Source: Haplomitrium mnioides
Taxonomy: Eukaryota; Marchantiophyta; Haplomitriopsida; Calobryales
Length of the DNA stretch: 30,230 nucleotides
NCBI GenBank assembly: GCA_049999725.1
Contig: JBNGIS010004247.1
Location: 98,287 to 128,516, forward strand
Reading direction: 5' to 3'
Positions 19,655 through 30,230 of this stretch are shown in pieces. The position numbers and the translations under genes were made by a program. The notes under the pieces are model-generated. The model worked only from the letters and a program-made list of their open reading frames with translations, was not told the DNA's origin and did no database searches. Position 1 is the first letter of the stretch. Each line of letters opens with the position of its first letter.

Positions 19655-21033
19655 ACGGGCGATAGACCCCATAAGAAGGTGCCATTTGAACAAACATAGG
19701 AGTGGGATCTTTTGATATTATGACAAAATTTTGACTTTCTTCTTGTGGGTTTAAAACCCTTATCGGTTGTGTTTAAAACTAGGTTTCAGAGCTAAAGAAA
19801 TGGCTATTTTGTTGCCATATGTCAAGGGATGTGGACACATGTTGCAAGGATGGCATTTGTCACTCTAAAGAAGGGAAAATACAAGGAGAAAAAAACATAG
19901 AGAGTGGGCTTCCTTCAAACGCCAATTGTTAGAGCTATATGTGTCATATTGAAAAGCTTTTGGGCTTGTTGGAATGAGGAATACAAGACTCTACTTTGCC
20001 GCCAATTTCACATTCTAAATCTTGAAAGCAACTATCTAGCATATGTGAATAGGTTGGGTACTCCTATTTGACATCAAATAGGTGAAACATGGATAGTAAA
20101 GCAAGGGTTTGGATGAAGGGCAAGGAAAACAAGGAAACAAAGAGACATCAAGAGGTAAAGGCTGTCTTATTTCAAGGCTTAGGCGGTTGATTGTTGCATA
20201 CAAATATAGCAACAGGCTACGAGGGAGAGACTTTTGGTGAGACTTCAAGTGAAGTAGGTGTACTTGTGTGGGAGAACTATCAAAAGATGATGGTAGACCA
20301 ACATTTGGAGATTGACTTATATTTGGAAGAGAGGAGAGTTTTTTCGATTTGTAGTTCATGAGAGGTAACCAATGGGGGGTCTGTGTGTTGATCTTTGCTT
20401 TGATTTGTGCAAGTAATCAGCATGAGAAGCACTAAGAGAGTGCGATTGGTATCAAACTCTAGTGGGGTGGAAGAAAGAGTGGCAACGTTAGTAACTGTGC
20501 ACTACCTGAAAGATCCAACTAATGCTCACATAGAGTGGTGTTTCCAACAACTCGAAGGGCTATCTTCTAGATGTGGAAGTTAGAGAAAGCCTCTTTTGAG
20601 CTTGAGGAAATAGAGCTAAGGCCTCTAGCAATGGAAGTTGAAAAACTATCGCAACAAGGTGCGTGTGTGAGGGAGAGAGTGTTGAAGTTTTCTATAGTAT
20701 TTCAAGTGTGACTATATGTTTACAAATTCTGATTTTGATTCAAAGTTTAGATCTAGAATTGAGGTTCTTAAACTTTGTCTTGAACTTCAAAGGTCAAGGA
20801 GGTGTGATAGTGAAGTTTGCAATATATTTTAGGAGATAACCCTAGTTGATTCAAGTAAAAAGAATGATTTTCAGCTTAAAGTGGTTGTGTTGTGTGAGTG
20901 TTGGGGAAAATCTATTGTCTATAAGAGGAGAAAGTGCTTTGGGGTGTTTCTTGGGTGTTGGTTTACTTTGGCTTCTGCTTGCATTGTACTAATATTGAAA
21001 TAAAAAAAATTCCCTAGAATAGTAGAGCTATGT

Positions 21034-21053
21034 TGTGTGTGTGTGTGTGTGTG
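21034..21053 (+). repeat. (GT)n microsatellite, about 20 bp
   Basis: A short uninterrupted GT run lies near the truncated end of unit B2. Confidence 0.95.
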
Positions 21054-21320
21054 AGGTCTATACATGCATATAGAGACCAGTAGGTTGGATTCAGAATCTT
21101 GTTTGCACTTTCTGTTCTATTTAAAGATTAGATTTAAGGAGTTGTTTTTGGTGCTTCTCTAAAAGCAATATTGTGCCAATCTTCACTCAAAGTTGATCCT
21201 TTTTTAATAATTACTACCATCTCCTTCACTCCTCTCTATTTTCTTATAAATAACACAACATCATACTTGTAATATTACATAATCGTTGGCTTCTAATCGG
21301 TGAAGTCTTTGTCATTTTAG

Positions 21321-22205
21321 GTATTTTCAAACAACCAAATTGCCTCTTCAACATTTTTAGAGTTAGAATAGGGCTTCAAAGTTGGATTATAAAGTGGATA
21401 TCTCTTCCAAAAACTTTATATTGAACTTGAGGTTGGCGCCTTCGCTTGATAACTTGTCTTGCCAAAATGCAGTCCGCTTTATATTCTTGATTATCATCAA
21501 AAACTTCATATAGAGGAGAAATTTGAGCACAATTTGGAGAAGAAGATGGACTATAAATAAAAGGCTTAATTTTAGATACATGGAAGATAAGATGAATCTT
21601 CATAATGAGAGGAAGATCAAACTTCTAAGAAATGAGACAATAACTTGGAAAAAAAACAATCCAAACTAAAGATGGCTTACATACTTGAGTATCTAAAGGA
21701 AAAGGAAGATTGTGAGTAGATATCATAATTTGTCATCAAAAATATAAGAAAAATCACAATGATGTCTATGAGAGTTTCTTTTTGACTATTTTAAACAATA
21801 ACAAGATGGTTGTGAGTATCTTGCAAAGAAGAAGATAAACAACACAAAAATATACAAATACTTAGAACATTGAAAGAGGAGGAATAAAGAAAACCATCGA
21901 CGAAAAGAGATTAAAGTATATGAATAAAAAAATAAAGTAGGAAATCTGGTATTTTTTTACTTTGAGTTGTTGTAGGAAAACTCCACAATTGGCAAGACTA
22001 TTATAATTGGTGTGATGAACGTTCATAAATGTGCAAAGCATATCCACTATTGTGCAATTAAAGTGTTTGTTTTGTCTATCTCTTTGAATTGGATAAGTAA
22101 TAAACATAGAGAGTTTGGTTCTCAAACGTTTGAACAACTCTCGCCTAAACTTTTGAGTAAAACATGAATTCCTATCAGATATTTACCACCTTATTCATTT
22201 CATGA
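21321..22205 (-). pseudogene. chromovirus integrase core and chromodomain (element D, part 3)
   Basis: On the minus strand the sequence starts with the second catalytic Asp (SDRNSCFTQKFRREL near 22180-22130). It continues with LRTKLSMFITYPIQRDRQNK and DMLCTFMNVHHTNYNSL (22137 to about 21990), which is the end of the DDE core. The catalytic Glu expected in the QTERVN-like segment is Lys here (QNKHFN), so this copy is inactive. A separate frame, 21603-21376, reads MKIHLIFHVSKIKPF, the conserved block before a chromodomain, and then EYKADCILARQVIKRRRQPQVQYKV, the start of the chromodomain. One frameshift near 21400 is needed to reach its aromatic end (WKRYPLYNPTLKP and EEAIWLF, near 21320). Chromodomain integrases steer insertion toward chosen chromatin. 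It continues the fragments at 25271-25538 and 28060-28619. Confidence 0.8.
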
Positions 22206-22210
22206 TAGCA
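22206..22210. repeat. left 5-bp target-site duplication of unit B3
   Basis: The bases tagca directly precede the TGCC start of unit B3, and the same five bases follow its right end at 25266-25270. Five base pairs is the usual duplication made by gypsy integrases. Confidence 0.6.
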
Positions 22211-25200
22211 TGCCAACCTAGCGTGTGAGCACTTTATACAAGTTTTTCAAAACATAGATGTGTGACTATGTAACTTTTCTTGTTTTTGGTCCAATATATG
22301 TCCAAATGACATCAAGTTACTGAAAACATGCAATCGAGCACAGATGATCACTCAAACATTCATTGTCATGGGAAACCAGGAATAGAGGTGGAAATCGGTA
22401 CAGCTAAAGGTTGGGTTATCCAAAAAATAAATTACAAAATGTTTCATGAGAGAGGTAATATGTTTGCGATCCCAGAGTGACAAATTTCATGATGAAAGGT
22501 TGAGAGGACAGGAAGTACTCATGAGATTAGTCAAGTAAAGGCAGAACACGGGCATGATGCAAGTCTGGTCATTGTTTCTTCAAATCTCAATCATTAGGGT
22601 TGTGGCATAGTTTGATAGAAAGAGAACTTCAAGGTGCTTGTAAATGCATATTGAATCAAGAAAAACAAGGGAAGAATGAGGATGCATCATCTTCTCGAAG
22701 GATGACACACCGTATTGGGTCTCTATGCAATCACGTGTACAACTTTGAGTCACCAACTTTGGTTTGACAAACTTTGAGTTGCAAAAATTTAGGTCACCAA
22801 ACCTTGGATCACAACTTTTGGTGCAAACTTTGGGTGGCAACGATATCAGATCATTGACATCAAGTTAGTCAATTTGGGTCAATTATTTTAGTCATTGTTG
22901 GCTCACCGAAATTTGGTTCGTCAACTTTGGGTCATCAAACATTGGGCTACAAATTGTGGGTCACCAAACTTTAAGTATCCTAACTTTGGGTTGCCAAACT
23001 TCCAGTCACCAAGCTTTGAGTTGCCAAGCTTACGATTGCCAAACTTTGGGTTGCTCAAATTTGGGTTGCCAGACTTTGGGTCTCCAAGCTTTGGGTTGCC
23101 AAACTGTGGGTCGTAAAGCTTCAAGTTGCTAAACTTTGGGTCGCCAAACTTTAGGTGCAGACTTTAGGTGTTAGCAACATTGGGCGAGTGCATTTGGTTC
23201 AGTGACTTTGGATTACCAAACTTTGGGTTGCTATTCTTTGGGTCAAGCCATCAGATGCAGACTTTGAGCATCGGTGATATTGAGTCTTGAATTTGGATGT
23301 ACAACTTTGGGTCACCAAAAGTTAGGACATCTCAACTTTGGGTCAAAGCTTAAAGAAGAGTTCAAAGAGACAACAAGAGGGCCAAGTGTGTGGAGTACTC
23401 AGTTCTCAACTAAAAGAGCTCGAATTTGTCAAGTTGGATTTCTCTCGATGAGCACTCTTTGTTGATGCTTGAATTACAAGATTCTATGAGCAATGAAACA
23501 AAGAACAGTGAAATGCATGCCAAAGTTTGTGAAAGTCGCTATTGAACCCCAACCAAGTCATTCCAAAAATTAGATGATAGGTTCTACTTCAATCAAACGA
23601 CATTGGGATCATTGGAAAGCTCTCATTGAGGATATTTGGACAGAGTTTATGTCATGAAATTGGGAGGAGGAATGAGGATCCAAAAATGGATAGAACAAGG
23701 GCTACTACAATTTCAGCTATATACGGGTGTGATCCCAATTCGAACGACAAAAGAAGACTTTAGGAGAGTCAGTGGACAGATCATGAGAGGCTGCAATGCT
23801 ATCGATGGGGGAGGATCAGAGGAAGGAATCATCTCCTAGAAGAAAAGGCCTCCAAGAGGAAGGGAGTACTTGAAATTTACCCTTTGGAGACCTGATGCTA
23901 GGCAACCAATAGCAACAAAAAAGAAAAGAAAGTTAATTTACGTTGAGAGAGCTGACTTTAAATTTGACAGACATCTTACTGTATGTAAGTGTCGATGGAA
24001 AACTTTCCTATGATGCTAGAAATCTGCAAGTCTAGAGAGGGAGGGAGAATGCGGAGGCCTTGTGCCCCATAAAGAGCTACCATTTGGTGAGACGGGTGAG
24101 TAAAATGCTTTTATTTGATGAGGAATTTATTATGTTTGTCTTATAGGACTAAAACCCCTATCAATAGTGCCTTGGGATAGGATTACGAGCTAGGCTGTGA
24201 GGGGCTCCATCGTCATCGATTAAGAAGTTGGGACATGTGTCGTGATGAGAGTGACTTTCTTGCTAAAGAAGGCAAAAGACTAAAGGATTAAGGAAGAGAG
24301 AGTGAGCTTCCTTCAAACACCAATTGCTAGAGCCACTAAGGTCAAACTGGTGTGATTTTGGTCTTGTTGAAAAGAGGACAAAGAGACTCAGCTATTGGTG
24401 CTAACTTTAGGTTTTGAATCTCAATAAACACAGTGAAACATGTGTGAAAAGGAAAGACACTCCTCATTTCCGCCACGTGAGGTGTTGATTTTTTTGTGCG
24501 AGGAGAGCAACGAGATACAAAAGATGGAGTTTTGGTGAATTCTCATGTTAAGCTGGTGTACTTGTATGAGAGGACTATAATATAGTGGAGGTAAATTAAA
24601 AGGGTGCTAAGAATTGTTGGGCATGAGGCTTTAGAGGCTTGGACCATTCTAGTAAACTCACCCTTGAAGGTAGACTAGCATTTGGAGGTAGACCAATACT
24701 TAGAGGAGAGGAAAACTCTTTCGGTTTGTATTTCATGAGAGACAACCAAGAGGGGTCATGGTATTGTCTTGCCTTTGATTTGTGTAGGTGACCAATCTCA
24801 AAAGCACTATGAGAGTGTTGTTGGTGTCACATTCTGGTAAAGCAAAGGGAGGAGTAGCCATGTTATTGCATGTCATCTTTGGGGAAGATCCAACCAAGAC
24901 TTGTGTGGAATGGGTTGTCCATCAGTTGGGAGGGTTGTCTTCCAAAGATAGAAGTTAGAGAAAAACCCCTCCAAACTTCAAGTAGTAAGTTCAAGGCTTC
25001 TAGTAATGGAAGTTGAAAAACTATCTTGACAGAGTGTGTGAGTGGGGGAGAATTTGAGAAGTGTTGCACAATGTTTCTAGTGTGTTGGTGTGATTTTAGA
25101 ATGACATTGTAGATTCAAAATTTGGACACACAATTCAGGTTATGAAGCTTTGTCCTCAACTTTAGAAGCCAAAGCGATGTGATAGTGTAGGCTATGGTGA

Positions 25201-25265
25201 ATTTCTGGGGAGAAATCCAGCTGATTCAAGTGAAAGGATTGCTTATGCTTGTGCTGTTGGGGTGT
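22211..25265 (+). mobile_element. LTR-like unit B3 inserted in chromovirus D
   Basis: The unit starts tgccaacctagcgtgtgagc, aligned with the other B starts, and lies between two tagca direct repeats. The blocks are as in B2 and B5: start block, 15-bp array (about 22740-23340), the shared 800-bp block, the ttcaaacaccaattg block (about 24310), and the block shared with LTR A1 (about 24940-25030). It stops at about 25265, where B1 and B4 continue into the LTR tail. Chromovirus integrase lies immediately on both sides and on the other strand, which fixes the borders independently. At 3055 bp it fits a solo LTR, possibly with its 3' end lost or a shorter form of the LTR. Confidence 0.65.
22740..23340. 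repeat. 15-bp minisatellite in unit B3
   Basis: Between about 23040 and 23150 the units are exactly 15 bp (actttgggttgccaa and variants). Outside this core the same box recurs with looser spacing. As 15 is a multiple of three and the unit lacks stops on both strands, frames on both strands read as five-residue repeats (NFGLP on plus, GNPKF on minus). These are by-products of the period. Confidence 0.85.
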
Positions 25266-25270
25266 TAGCA
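25266..25270. repeat. right 5-bp target-site duplication of unit B3
   Basis: The bases tagca follow the end of unit B3 and repeat 22206-22210. To the right, minus-strand integrase sequence of element D resumes. Confidence 0.6.
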
Positions 25271-25538
25271 AAGATATGCTACCTAAAAGTGGAAGATCTG
25301 CTCAAAGCTTGTCCACAAACACCACAATCACAATAATAAACCCACAAAGCATAGTTGGAAATGATGTGACAAGATCCAAGCTTACATGTTTCCAATGAGT
25401 GGTCCAAGTTGGTAGTGGTTAAAAAAGTCAAGATGGCTTTTGAATTGAAACCTTGTTTTGCTTACAACGTTCACAACAATGAACACAACCACAAACGTAG
25501 TGAACCAAGTTTGACCACCACCAATGCGTTGCAACAAC
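25271..25538 (-). pseudogene. chromovirus integrase N-terminal part (element D, part 2)
   Basis: This 268-bp segment, enclosed by two plus-strand B units, encodes on the minus strand THWWWSNLVHYV, then CCERCKQNK, which supplies the two cysteines of the HHCC zinc-binding domain of retroelement integrases. WKHVSLDLVTSFP follows and carries the first catalytic Asp of the DDE core, then GFIIVIVVFVDKL. Several stops and frameshifts are present. The two histidines of the same zinc finger lie 2.5 kb to the right, at 28060-28165, beyond unit B4, and the second Asp lies 3.1 kb to the left, beyond unit B3. Confidence 0.8.
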
Positions 25539-28059
25539 TCTCAACTAGAGTTAGAAGTACTGTGGGAAACATTTTCAAATTAAAGTAGGTAGCCATGCCA
25601 CTTCCCTATTTTTGAGTGTTTAGGCATCTCATGGACATTAAAGTATTCACGATATGCAATAAGACGGAAGTAATCATTCGACCACCAATCAACAAGGGCA
25701 GTGGGACGAAGAGGCAGGAATTGGGATGATTGAAGGTCAGAGTGCCCTCCAAATTTATTAGAGGGGGATTCCTAAGAGAACTCTTGTCAAGGCATTCCTA
25801 GGAGGACAAAATTTGTGGCAAATGGTTGTGGAACGAGGAAGCATTAGTAGGATTGGCAAAGCAAAGGTAGAATGCAAGGTCAAGGCAATTTGTAGCATGG
25901 CGTGCTTAGTTCTAATCATTGGGGCTATAGCATGACTTGGTGGTAAGAGGAATTTAAGGCGCCTCTAGTGCAGCTTGAGTAAAAAAAAAATAATGGAGGG
26001 ACAAAGATGAAATATATGCTCAAACGAGGCAAGAACACAGGGTTTCAAAGATCAGGTCAACTTCTTCAAGTCTGATCTATTGATCTATCGTGTCTCTCAG
26101 GTTTAGTATTCTTAGGTCTTATTGTCCTTTTAAATGGTTTTGTCCTTTTTTATCAAGCGTGACGGTTCAACTTCCCTATGGAAAGACGATGTGAAGTGGT
26201 GCTCTATCAGGTTCAGTTCTATCGAGGCCAATTTATTGAGTCTAAACTATCAATTCAGTTCTATCGGGTCCAATCAAACTTTGGGTATGACTCTCCTTCT
26301 TTGGATTTTTTTCCTTGGTGTGGAGATCCAACTTTCATTTTCAAGATGGCAGCGAGCGGCTCTCTGTCAGGTTTGATATATTGGATCAGCTTTATTGGGT
26401 TAGTTCTATCGGATGTTAGACTATTGGTGGCTCTATTTCCGTTAGTCAAGGACATAAGACAGGTGTCACCACTTGAGTGACGGGCATACTAAAAGAGGGC
26501 AAAGACAAGAAGGAGAAAAGAGAATGTGGACTCTCTTTAAACAACGATTGCCAAAGCTACAAGGTTAATCTGGGCATGATTTCAATCTTGTTGTAAAAAG
26601 GGCAACTTGACTCGGTGTTTGGCGCTCAAATCAGTTAGTAAATTTTAAACACTATGGCGCATCATGCGTGAAAGGACAAGGTACTCCTCACACCCATTAG
26701 ATGAAGGAAAACAAGAACTTTCAAGCAAGGGTGAGGATGAAAAGCAAGGAAGGGGGGAAAATAAGCACCGAGTATAGACTACCTCGCTTTGAGGCTTGAA
26801 GGGTTGATTGTTTTAGGCAAGGAAAGCAGTAAGCTACAAAGGAGAGAGTTTTGATGACACTTCACTTGAAGTAGGTGTACTCATGTGGGAGGACAACCAA
26901 GAGTAGAGGTGGTCTGAAGAGGTGTTGAAAATCGATGGACATGAGGCTCTTGAGGACAAGACTATTCAGTTGGACTCATTCTTGAAGGTAACCAACATTT
27001 GGAGGTGGACCCATGCTTGGAGGAAAGGGGCATTCTTTTGACTCATATTTGTGAGAGGCAGCCAATGGGGCTTCTCGTGTCATCTCTGCTTTGTTTTGTA
27101 TAGGAAATTAATCCCAAAAGCACTAGAAGAGTGCTGCTGGTTTCATATTCAAAGGAAGCAAGGTAAGGAGTGGCCGCACGTACTAGTGCTCGCGCATTGT
27201 GAGAAAGATCCATCCAAGGCTTTGGGATGGAGTGGGTTGGCTAGCTGCTGAGATGGTTGTCTTCTAGAGATGGTAGTTAAAGAAGACCTCTTCTGTGCCT
27301 AAGAAAGTAACTTCAAGACTTCAAACAATGGAAGTTAATAAACTATTTTAATGGGATGCATGAGTAGAGGAAGGAAGTGTGAAATACTACAAAGTGGTTC
27401 GGGTGGTGTTGGACCATTTGTTGGGTATTAGCAACCTGTGATTTCCATTGTATTGTATTTGTAAAGACTTAGTAGAGATTTTGCGTAACATGGAAAAGTT
27501 GTGATGAGGGATAGAAAGAAGGATAGCGAGGCATGTCCATACATCAAGGGGCTAGTAGGTTGATATTAGAAATTAGTTTACCTTTATGGGTGTGTTAGAG
27601 CATCAGATCTAATTCTTATCTTGTTCGGTTGTTAGAGTGGCTCTATTAGACTTATAAAAAAAGAGGCATGCATTGAATTTGTAGCTACTAGAATTGTAGG
27701 CTATGTGGGAGAGAAGAAGGCCCCTTTACAGGCCAGAATTGTATTCACCTCTCTTTGTGGCAGTGTATATTTGATGTCTTGAAATCAAATCATAAGTTGG
27801 AAGTATTACCATGTTGCAAAGATCATTTAACATGGGTTTGGTTTGGTTGGTTGGTGTGGGTGAAGAAGAGCACAGGTCCATAGTTGCTTGGGGGTGTCGT
27901 TGAGTGGGTAAGCTATAGAGTGAAGTGTAGGTCTGTTAATACGAAAAAATGAAAACAACAATTTTGGGGCCGTCTGATTAAGGAGCCATGTAATCCTTTG
28001 TCACCTCTTCCCTTGAAATTGCATCTTTGGGTGTTGAGATAGGAGAGAGGGGCATGACA
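25539..28059 (+). mobile_element. LTR-like unit B4 inserted in chromovirus D (complete solo LTR)
   Basis: The start tctcaactagagttagaagt aligns with the other B starts, with TC in place of TG. The end ggggcatgaca at 28059 aligns with the LTR ends at 3698, 7199 and 11232, so both termini are present. The flanks are acaac (25534-25538) and aaaac (28060-28064), a possible 5-bp target duplication with one change. Chromovirus D integrase lies on both sides. The unit has no internal region, so it is best read as a solo LTR left by recombination between the two LTRs of a full element. Its array (about 26060-26440, box ggttcagttctatcggg) is weak and unlike that of the sister units, and the 800-bp block of B2, B3 and B5 is absent. 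Confidence 0.7.
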
Positions 28060-28619
28060 AAAACTCTATAGTTTTATCTACTCCAAGATGTCATAAGATT
28101 GTAATGTTATGTACTTCTTGTAGACAAGCTACTCAAAGTAAATCATCTTGAAAAACATATAATTAATTTACTCAATAGAGAGTACCATGGCAATTATAAA
28201 AATTGTGATGCTCACTATATTTGACTGCAAGTCGTGCTCAAAAAAGATTGAAGAAGGCATCTTCTTGTAGCTTTTGTTGATGACATCTATTAGTTGTTTC
28301 ATCAAGATGTAGTGTGCTCAAAATTTCCACCTCCAATATACTAAGCCTATGATTTGGCCTTCATGATAATGTATTTTGAATAGTGTAAAACCTTTTTGGA
28401 CTTGAACTCTAACTTGATATCAAAGAGTTGTATTTGATACCCTCCCATCAATGATGAGGAATTGTCATACTTTCCAAGTGAGTTGATTGTAACAACGACT
28501 TGTGGTTGGTGCATATAAGTACACTTGTTTTTCAAAAGATAGTGTCTCTATACTTTGGTTGCATAAACCATTGCGAGATGCTCTTGTTCCTTGCAAAATA
28601 ATTTGTTTGTGGTGCATTT
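28060..28619 (-). pseudogene. chromovirus RNase H and start of integrase (element D, part 1)
   Basis: The minus strand reads NKLFCKEQEHLAMVYATKV, then a stop in place of the usual aromatic residue, then RHYLLKNK (about 28605-28520). This is a hallmark of the gypsy-type RNase H, which degrades the RNA strand during reverse transcription. Further on, near 28165-28060, another frame reads YVFQDDLL, CLQEVHN and HLGVDKTIEFL, the two-histidine half of the integrase HHCC finger. The sequence between them is too decayed to read. Unit B5 starts at 28620, so the reverse transcriptase of D, if still present, lies beyond the window on the far side of B5. Confidence 0.7.
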
Positions 28620-30230
28620 TGTGAGCCTAAATTGAGGGCATTTTGTACAAAATTTTCAAAAAATAGGTGAAAAACCATGCAACTTCCCTATTTTTGGTTG
28701 TGTAGACTTTTGAGGGATACCAAAGTATTCAAAACATGCAATCGAGCAAAGGTAATCTCCCGAATACTCATCGGTAATGGCTGGGGACATAAAGATGGAA
28801 AACAGTAAAATCGAAGGTTTGGTTACCCTCCAAATCAGTAATGAAATTTCTCATGAGAGAGTTGTTCTCAAAGAAATCCCATGGTGACAAGTTTGTGGAA
28901 CAATAAAGCACTAACGATATTAGTGAAGTGGTGGTAGAATGCAAACCCAATGCAAATTGGGTCACTATGTCCTTGGGCCATGGCATTGCTTAGGAGGAAA
29001 AGGGCTTCAATTCGCACATACTACAATTCAAATCAAGGGAAATGATGGAGGAAAAAGAATGCATCATCCTCTGAAAGACGACAACAATATCGAATTGCAA
29101 ACTTTGGGCTGCTAAACTTTGGGTCACCAAGCTTTGGTTTGGAAACTTTGGGTTGCCAAATTTAAGGTTGCCAAACTTCAAGTTGCCAAACTATAGGTTG
29201 CCAACTTTGGGTTACCAAACTTCTCATCACAACTTCAGGTGTCGAATTTGAGTGGCAGTGATATCGAGTTTATGAATTAGGGTGTACAACTTCCAGCCGC
29301 AAAACTTCAAGTGCAGAATTCAAATGTTGGTGATATCGGGTCTGTGAATTTGGGTGCACAACTTCAGGTTGCCAATCTTCGGGTTGCAAAACTTTGGGTT
29401 TCTAAACTTCAGGTCTCCAAGCCTCTAGTTAGAAAACTTCAGGCCATCTACACTTTGGTTTGGCACCTCAAGAAAAGCTTAACATGGCAGCAAGGAAGAA
29501 AGGTGTGTCTTCTGCTCAACTCTCAACTAAAAGAGCTCAGATTTGTCATGTTGGAATCGTCCCAACAAGCCTTTTCTATTGAGGCAAGAATGACAAGGTT
29601 CTAAAGGAAAAAAAGAGAGCACCAAAGGATTGTGGGCCTAAGTAGGAACAACCTAGTCATTCTATATATTAAAAGATGGGTTTTGCTTCAAATCGATTCA
29701 AATTGAGCTCATTGAGAAGCAACTATTAAGGGGCTTCAGACATGGTTCATTTTGCAAGATTGGGAGAAGAAATCAGGATTTGGCGATGGAATTATTGAAA
29801 GCTGCCACAACTTTGGCTAAAGGGGATCCAATCCCAATTTGGATGACAAATGAAAGGCCTAAAAGGAAATAAGGGCAGATCATGTGAAGCAATGTCTGGG
29901 AAGAATTCAGCAGCAAGAAAAAAGAGCCTCTAAGAGGCGGAGATTACTACAGACCTTCTGAGATCCGGTCTCAAACACTAATAACTGCAAAAAATCGGGA
30001 ACCTAATCTAAGTTACAGGAGCCGATTCTGAATTTTACCGATAGCATTCCGAATTTTAGTATTGATGGATAGCTTGCCCATGATGCTAGAAACCTATAAG
30101 TTTAGAAGGGAGGGAAAATTTGAGGGCTTTTAGCCCTAAAAAGAGTTGTCATTCAATCACAATGGTGAGTAAAAGGCTTTATCTGATAAGGAGTTTTTGG
30201 TGCTCATTTTATGAGACTAAACTCTTCCTC
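28620..30230 (+). mobile_element. LTR-like unit B5 (3' part outside the window)
   Basis: The start tgtgagcctaaattgagggc lies directly next to RNase H of element D and aligns with the other B starts. It holds the start block, the catggcattgcttaggagg block (about 28975), a 15-bp-type array (about 29090-29460), and the long block shared with B2 and B3 from about 29480 to the window end. It has no gene of its own. Its right target-site duplication is outside the window; the left flank is gcatt/cattt. Confidence 0.65.
29090..29460. repeat. 15-bp minisatellite in unit B5
   Basis: Boxes aactttgggttgcca and variants recur with a 15-bp step from about 29140 to 29215 and less regularly elsewhere. Position in the unit and repeat type are as in B3. 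Confidence 0.8.

Larger units (their letters stand above)
17401..21145 (+). mobile_element. LTR-like unit B2
   Basis: The start tgcaaatctcacttgaagacac aligns over 48 bases with the starts of B1, B3, B4 and B5. The order of blocks is as in B3 and B5: start block, 'cataggtttgatagaaagaag' block (about 17850), 15-bp-type degenerate array (about 17950-18790), an 800-bp block shared with B3 and B5 (from about 18790), the (GA)n run, the block with ttcaaacgccaattg (about 19915), then the segment shared with A1, B1, B3 and B4 (about 20560-20660). Similarity to B4 can be followed to about 21145, where it stops; the conserved LTR tail ending in TGACA is missing. No gene is present. Confidence 0.6.

Noticed and set aside
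22895-23116. Frame reading as a pentapeptide-repeat protein (NFGLP on plus; GNPKF on minus at 22921-23124)
   Set aside because: It is a by-product of an exact 15-bp DNA period with no stop codons on either strand. It lacks the A(D/N)LXX pattern, and the array lies in an LTR.
28255-28300. Plus-strand FVDDIY, resembling a copia reverse transcriptase active site
   Set aside because: No neighbouring copia motifs occur in any plus-strand frame, while the minus strand of the same stretch lies between recognisable RNase H and integrase motifs.

Overview
The window looks like nuclear DNA from a large, repeat-rich plant genome. The evidence is plant-type Ty3/gypsy polymerase fragments, a chromodomain integrase, very long LTRs, and no intact gene of any kind. 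I cannot settle the plant group; slow removal of old LTR elements would fit a gymnosperm, fern or lycophyte, but that is inference. A run of exactly 100 N (10714-10813) shows this is a scaffolded assembly.

I see no host gene, tRNA, rRNA or CRISPR array. Almost everything is nested, decayed LTR retrotransposon sequence, and most open frames are chance frames in it. One related family of LTRs dominates. Its ends are inverted copies of TGTCA/TGACA, its 3' half is conserved, and its 5' half carries a tandem-repeat array whose unit differs between copies (156, 78, 20 or 15 bp).

Layout. 1-1760: minus-strand LTR fragment (A0), running off the window. 1761-7199: plus-strand element A, made of a 5'-truncated LTR (A1, 1761-3698), a primer-binding-site candidate, a gag-like frame with a zinc knuckle and three stops (3810-5096), a polypurine tract and a 3' LTR (A2, 5292-7199); it has no pol. 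7200-7250: a 51-bp scrap of internal sequence with a second polypurine tract, leading into LTR B1 (7251-11232), which holds a LINE ORF1-like fragment and the gap. 11290-15715: minus-strand element C, with a 5' LTR, a recognisable reverse transcriptase fused by deletion to the C-terminal half of an integrase. 15716-17400: short tandem repeats and AT-rich sequence I cannot assign. 17401-30230: four plus-strand LTR-like units (B2-B5), three of them splitting one minus-strand chromovirus (D).

Chromovirus D is the best evidence for layering. Read on the minus strand, RNase H and the first half of the integrase zinc finger lie at 28619-28060, the second half of the finger and the first catalytic Asp at 25538-25271, and the rest of the integrase core plus chromodomain at 22205-21321. 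Unit B4 sits in the first break, B3 in the second (with a perfect 5-bp direct repeat, tagca, on both sides), and B5 upstream of RNase H. D is therefore older than B3, B4 and B5.
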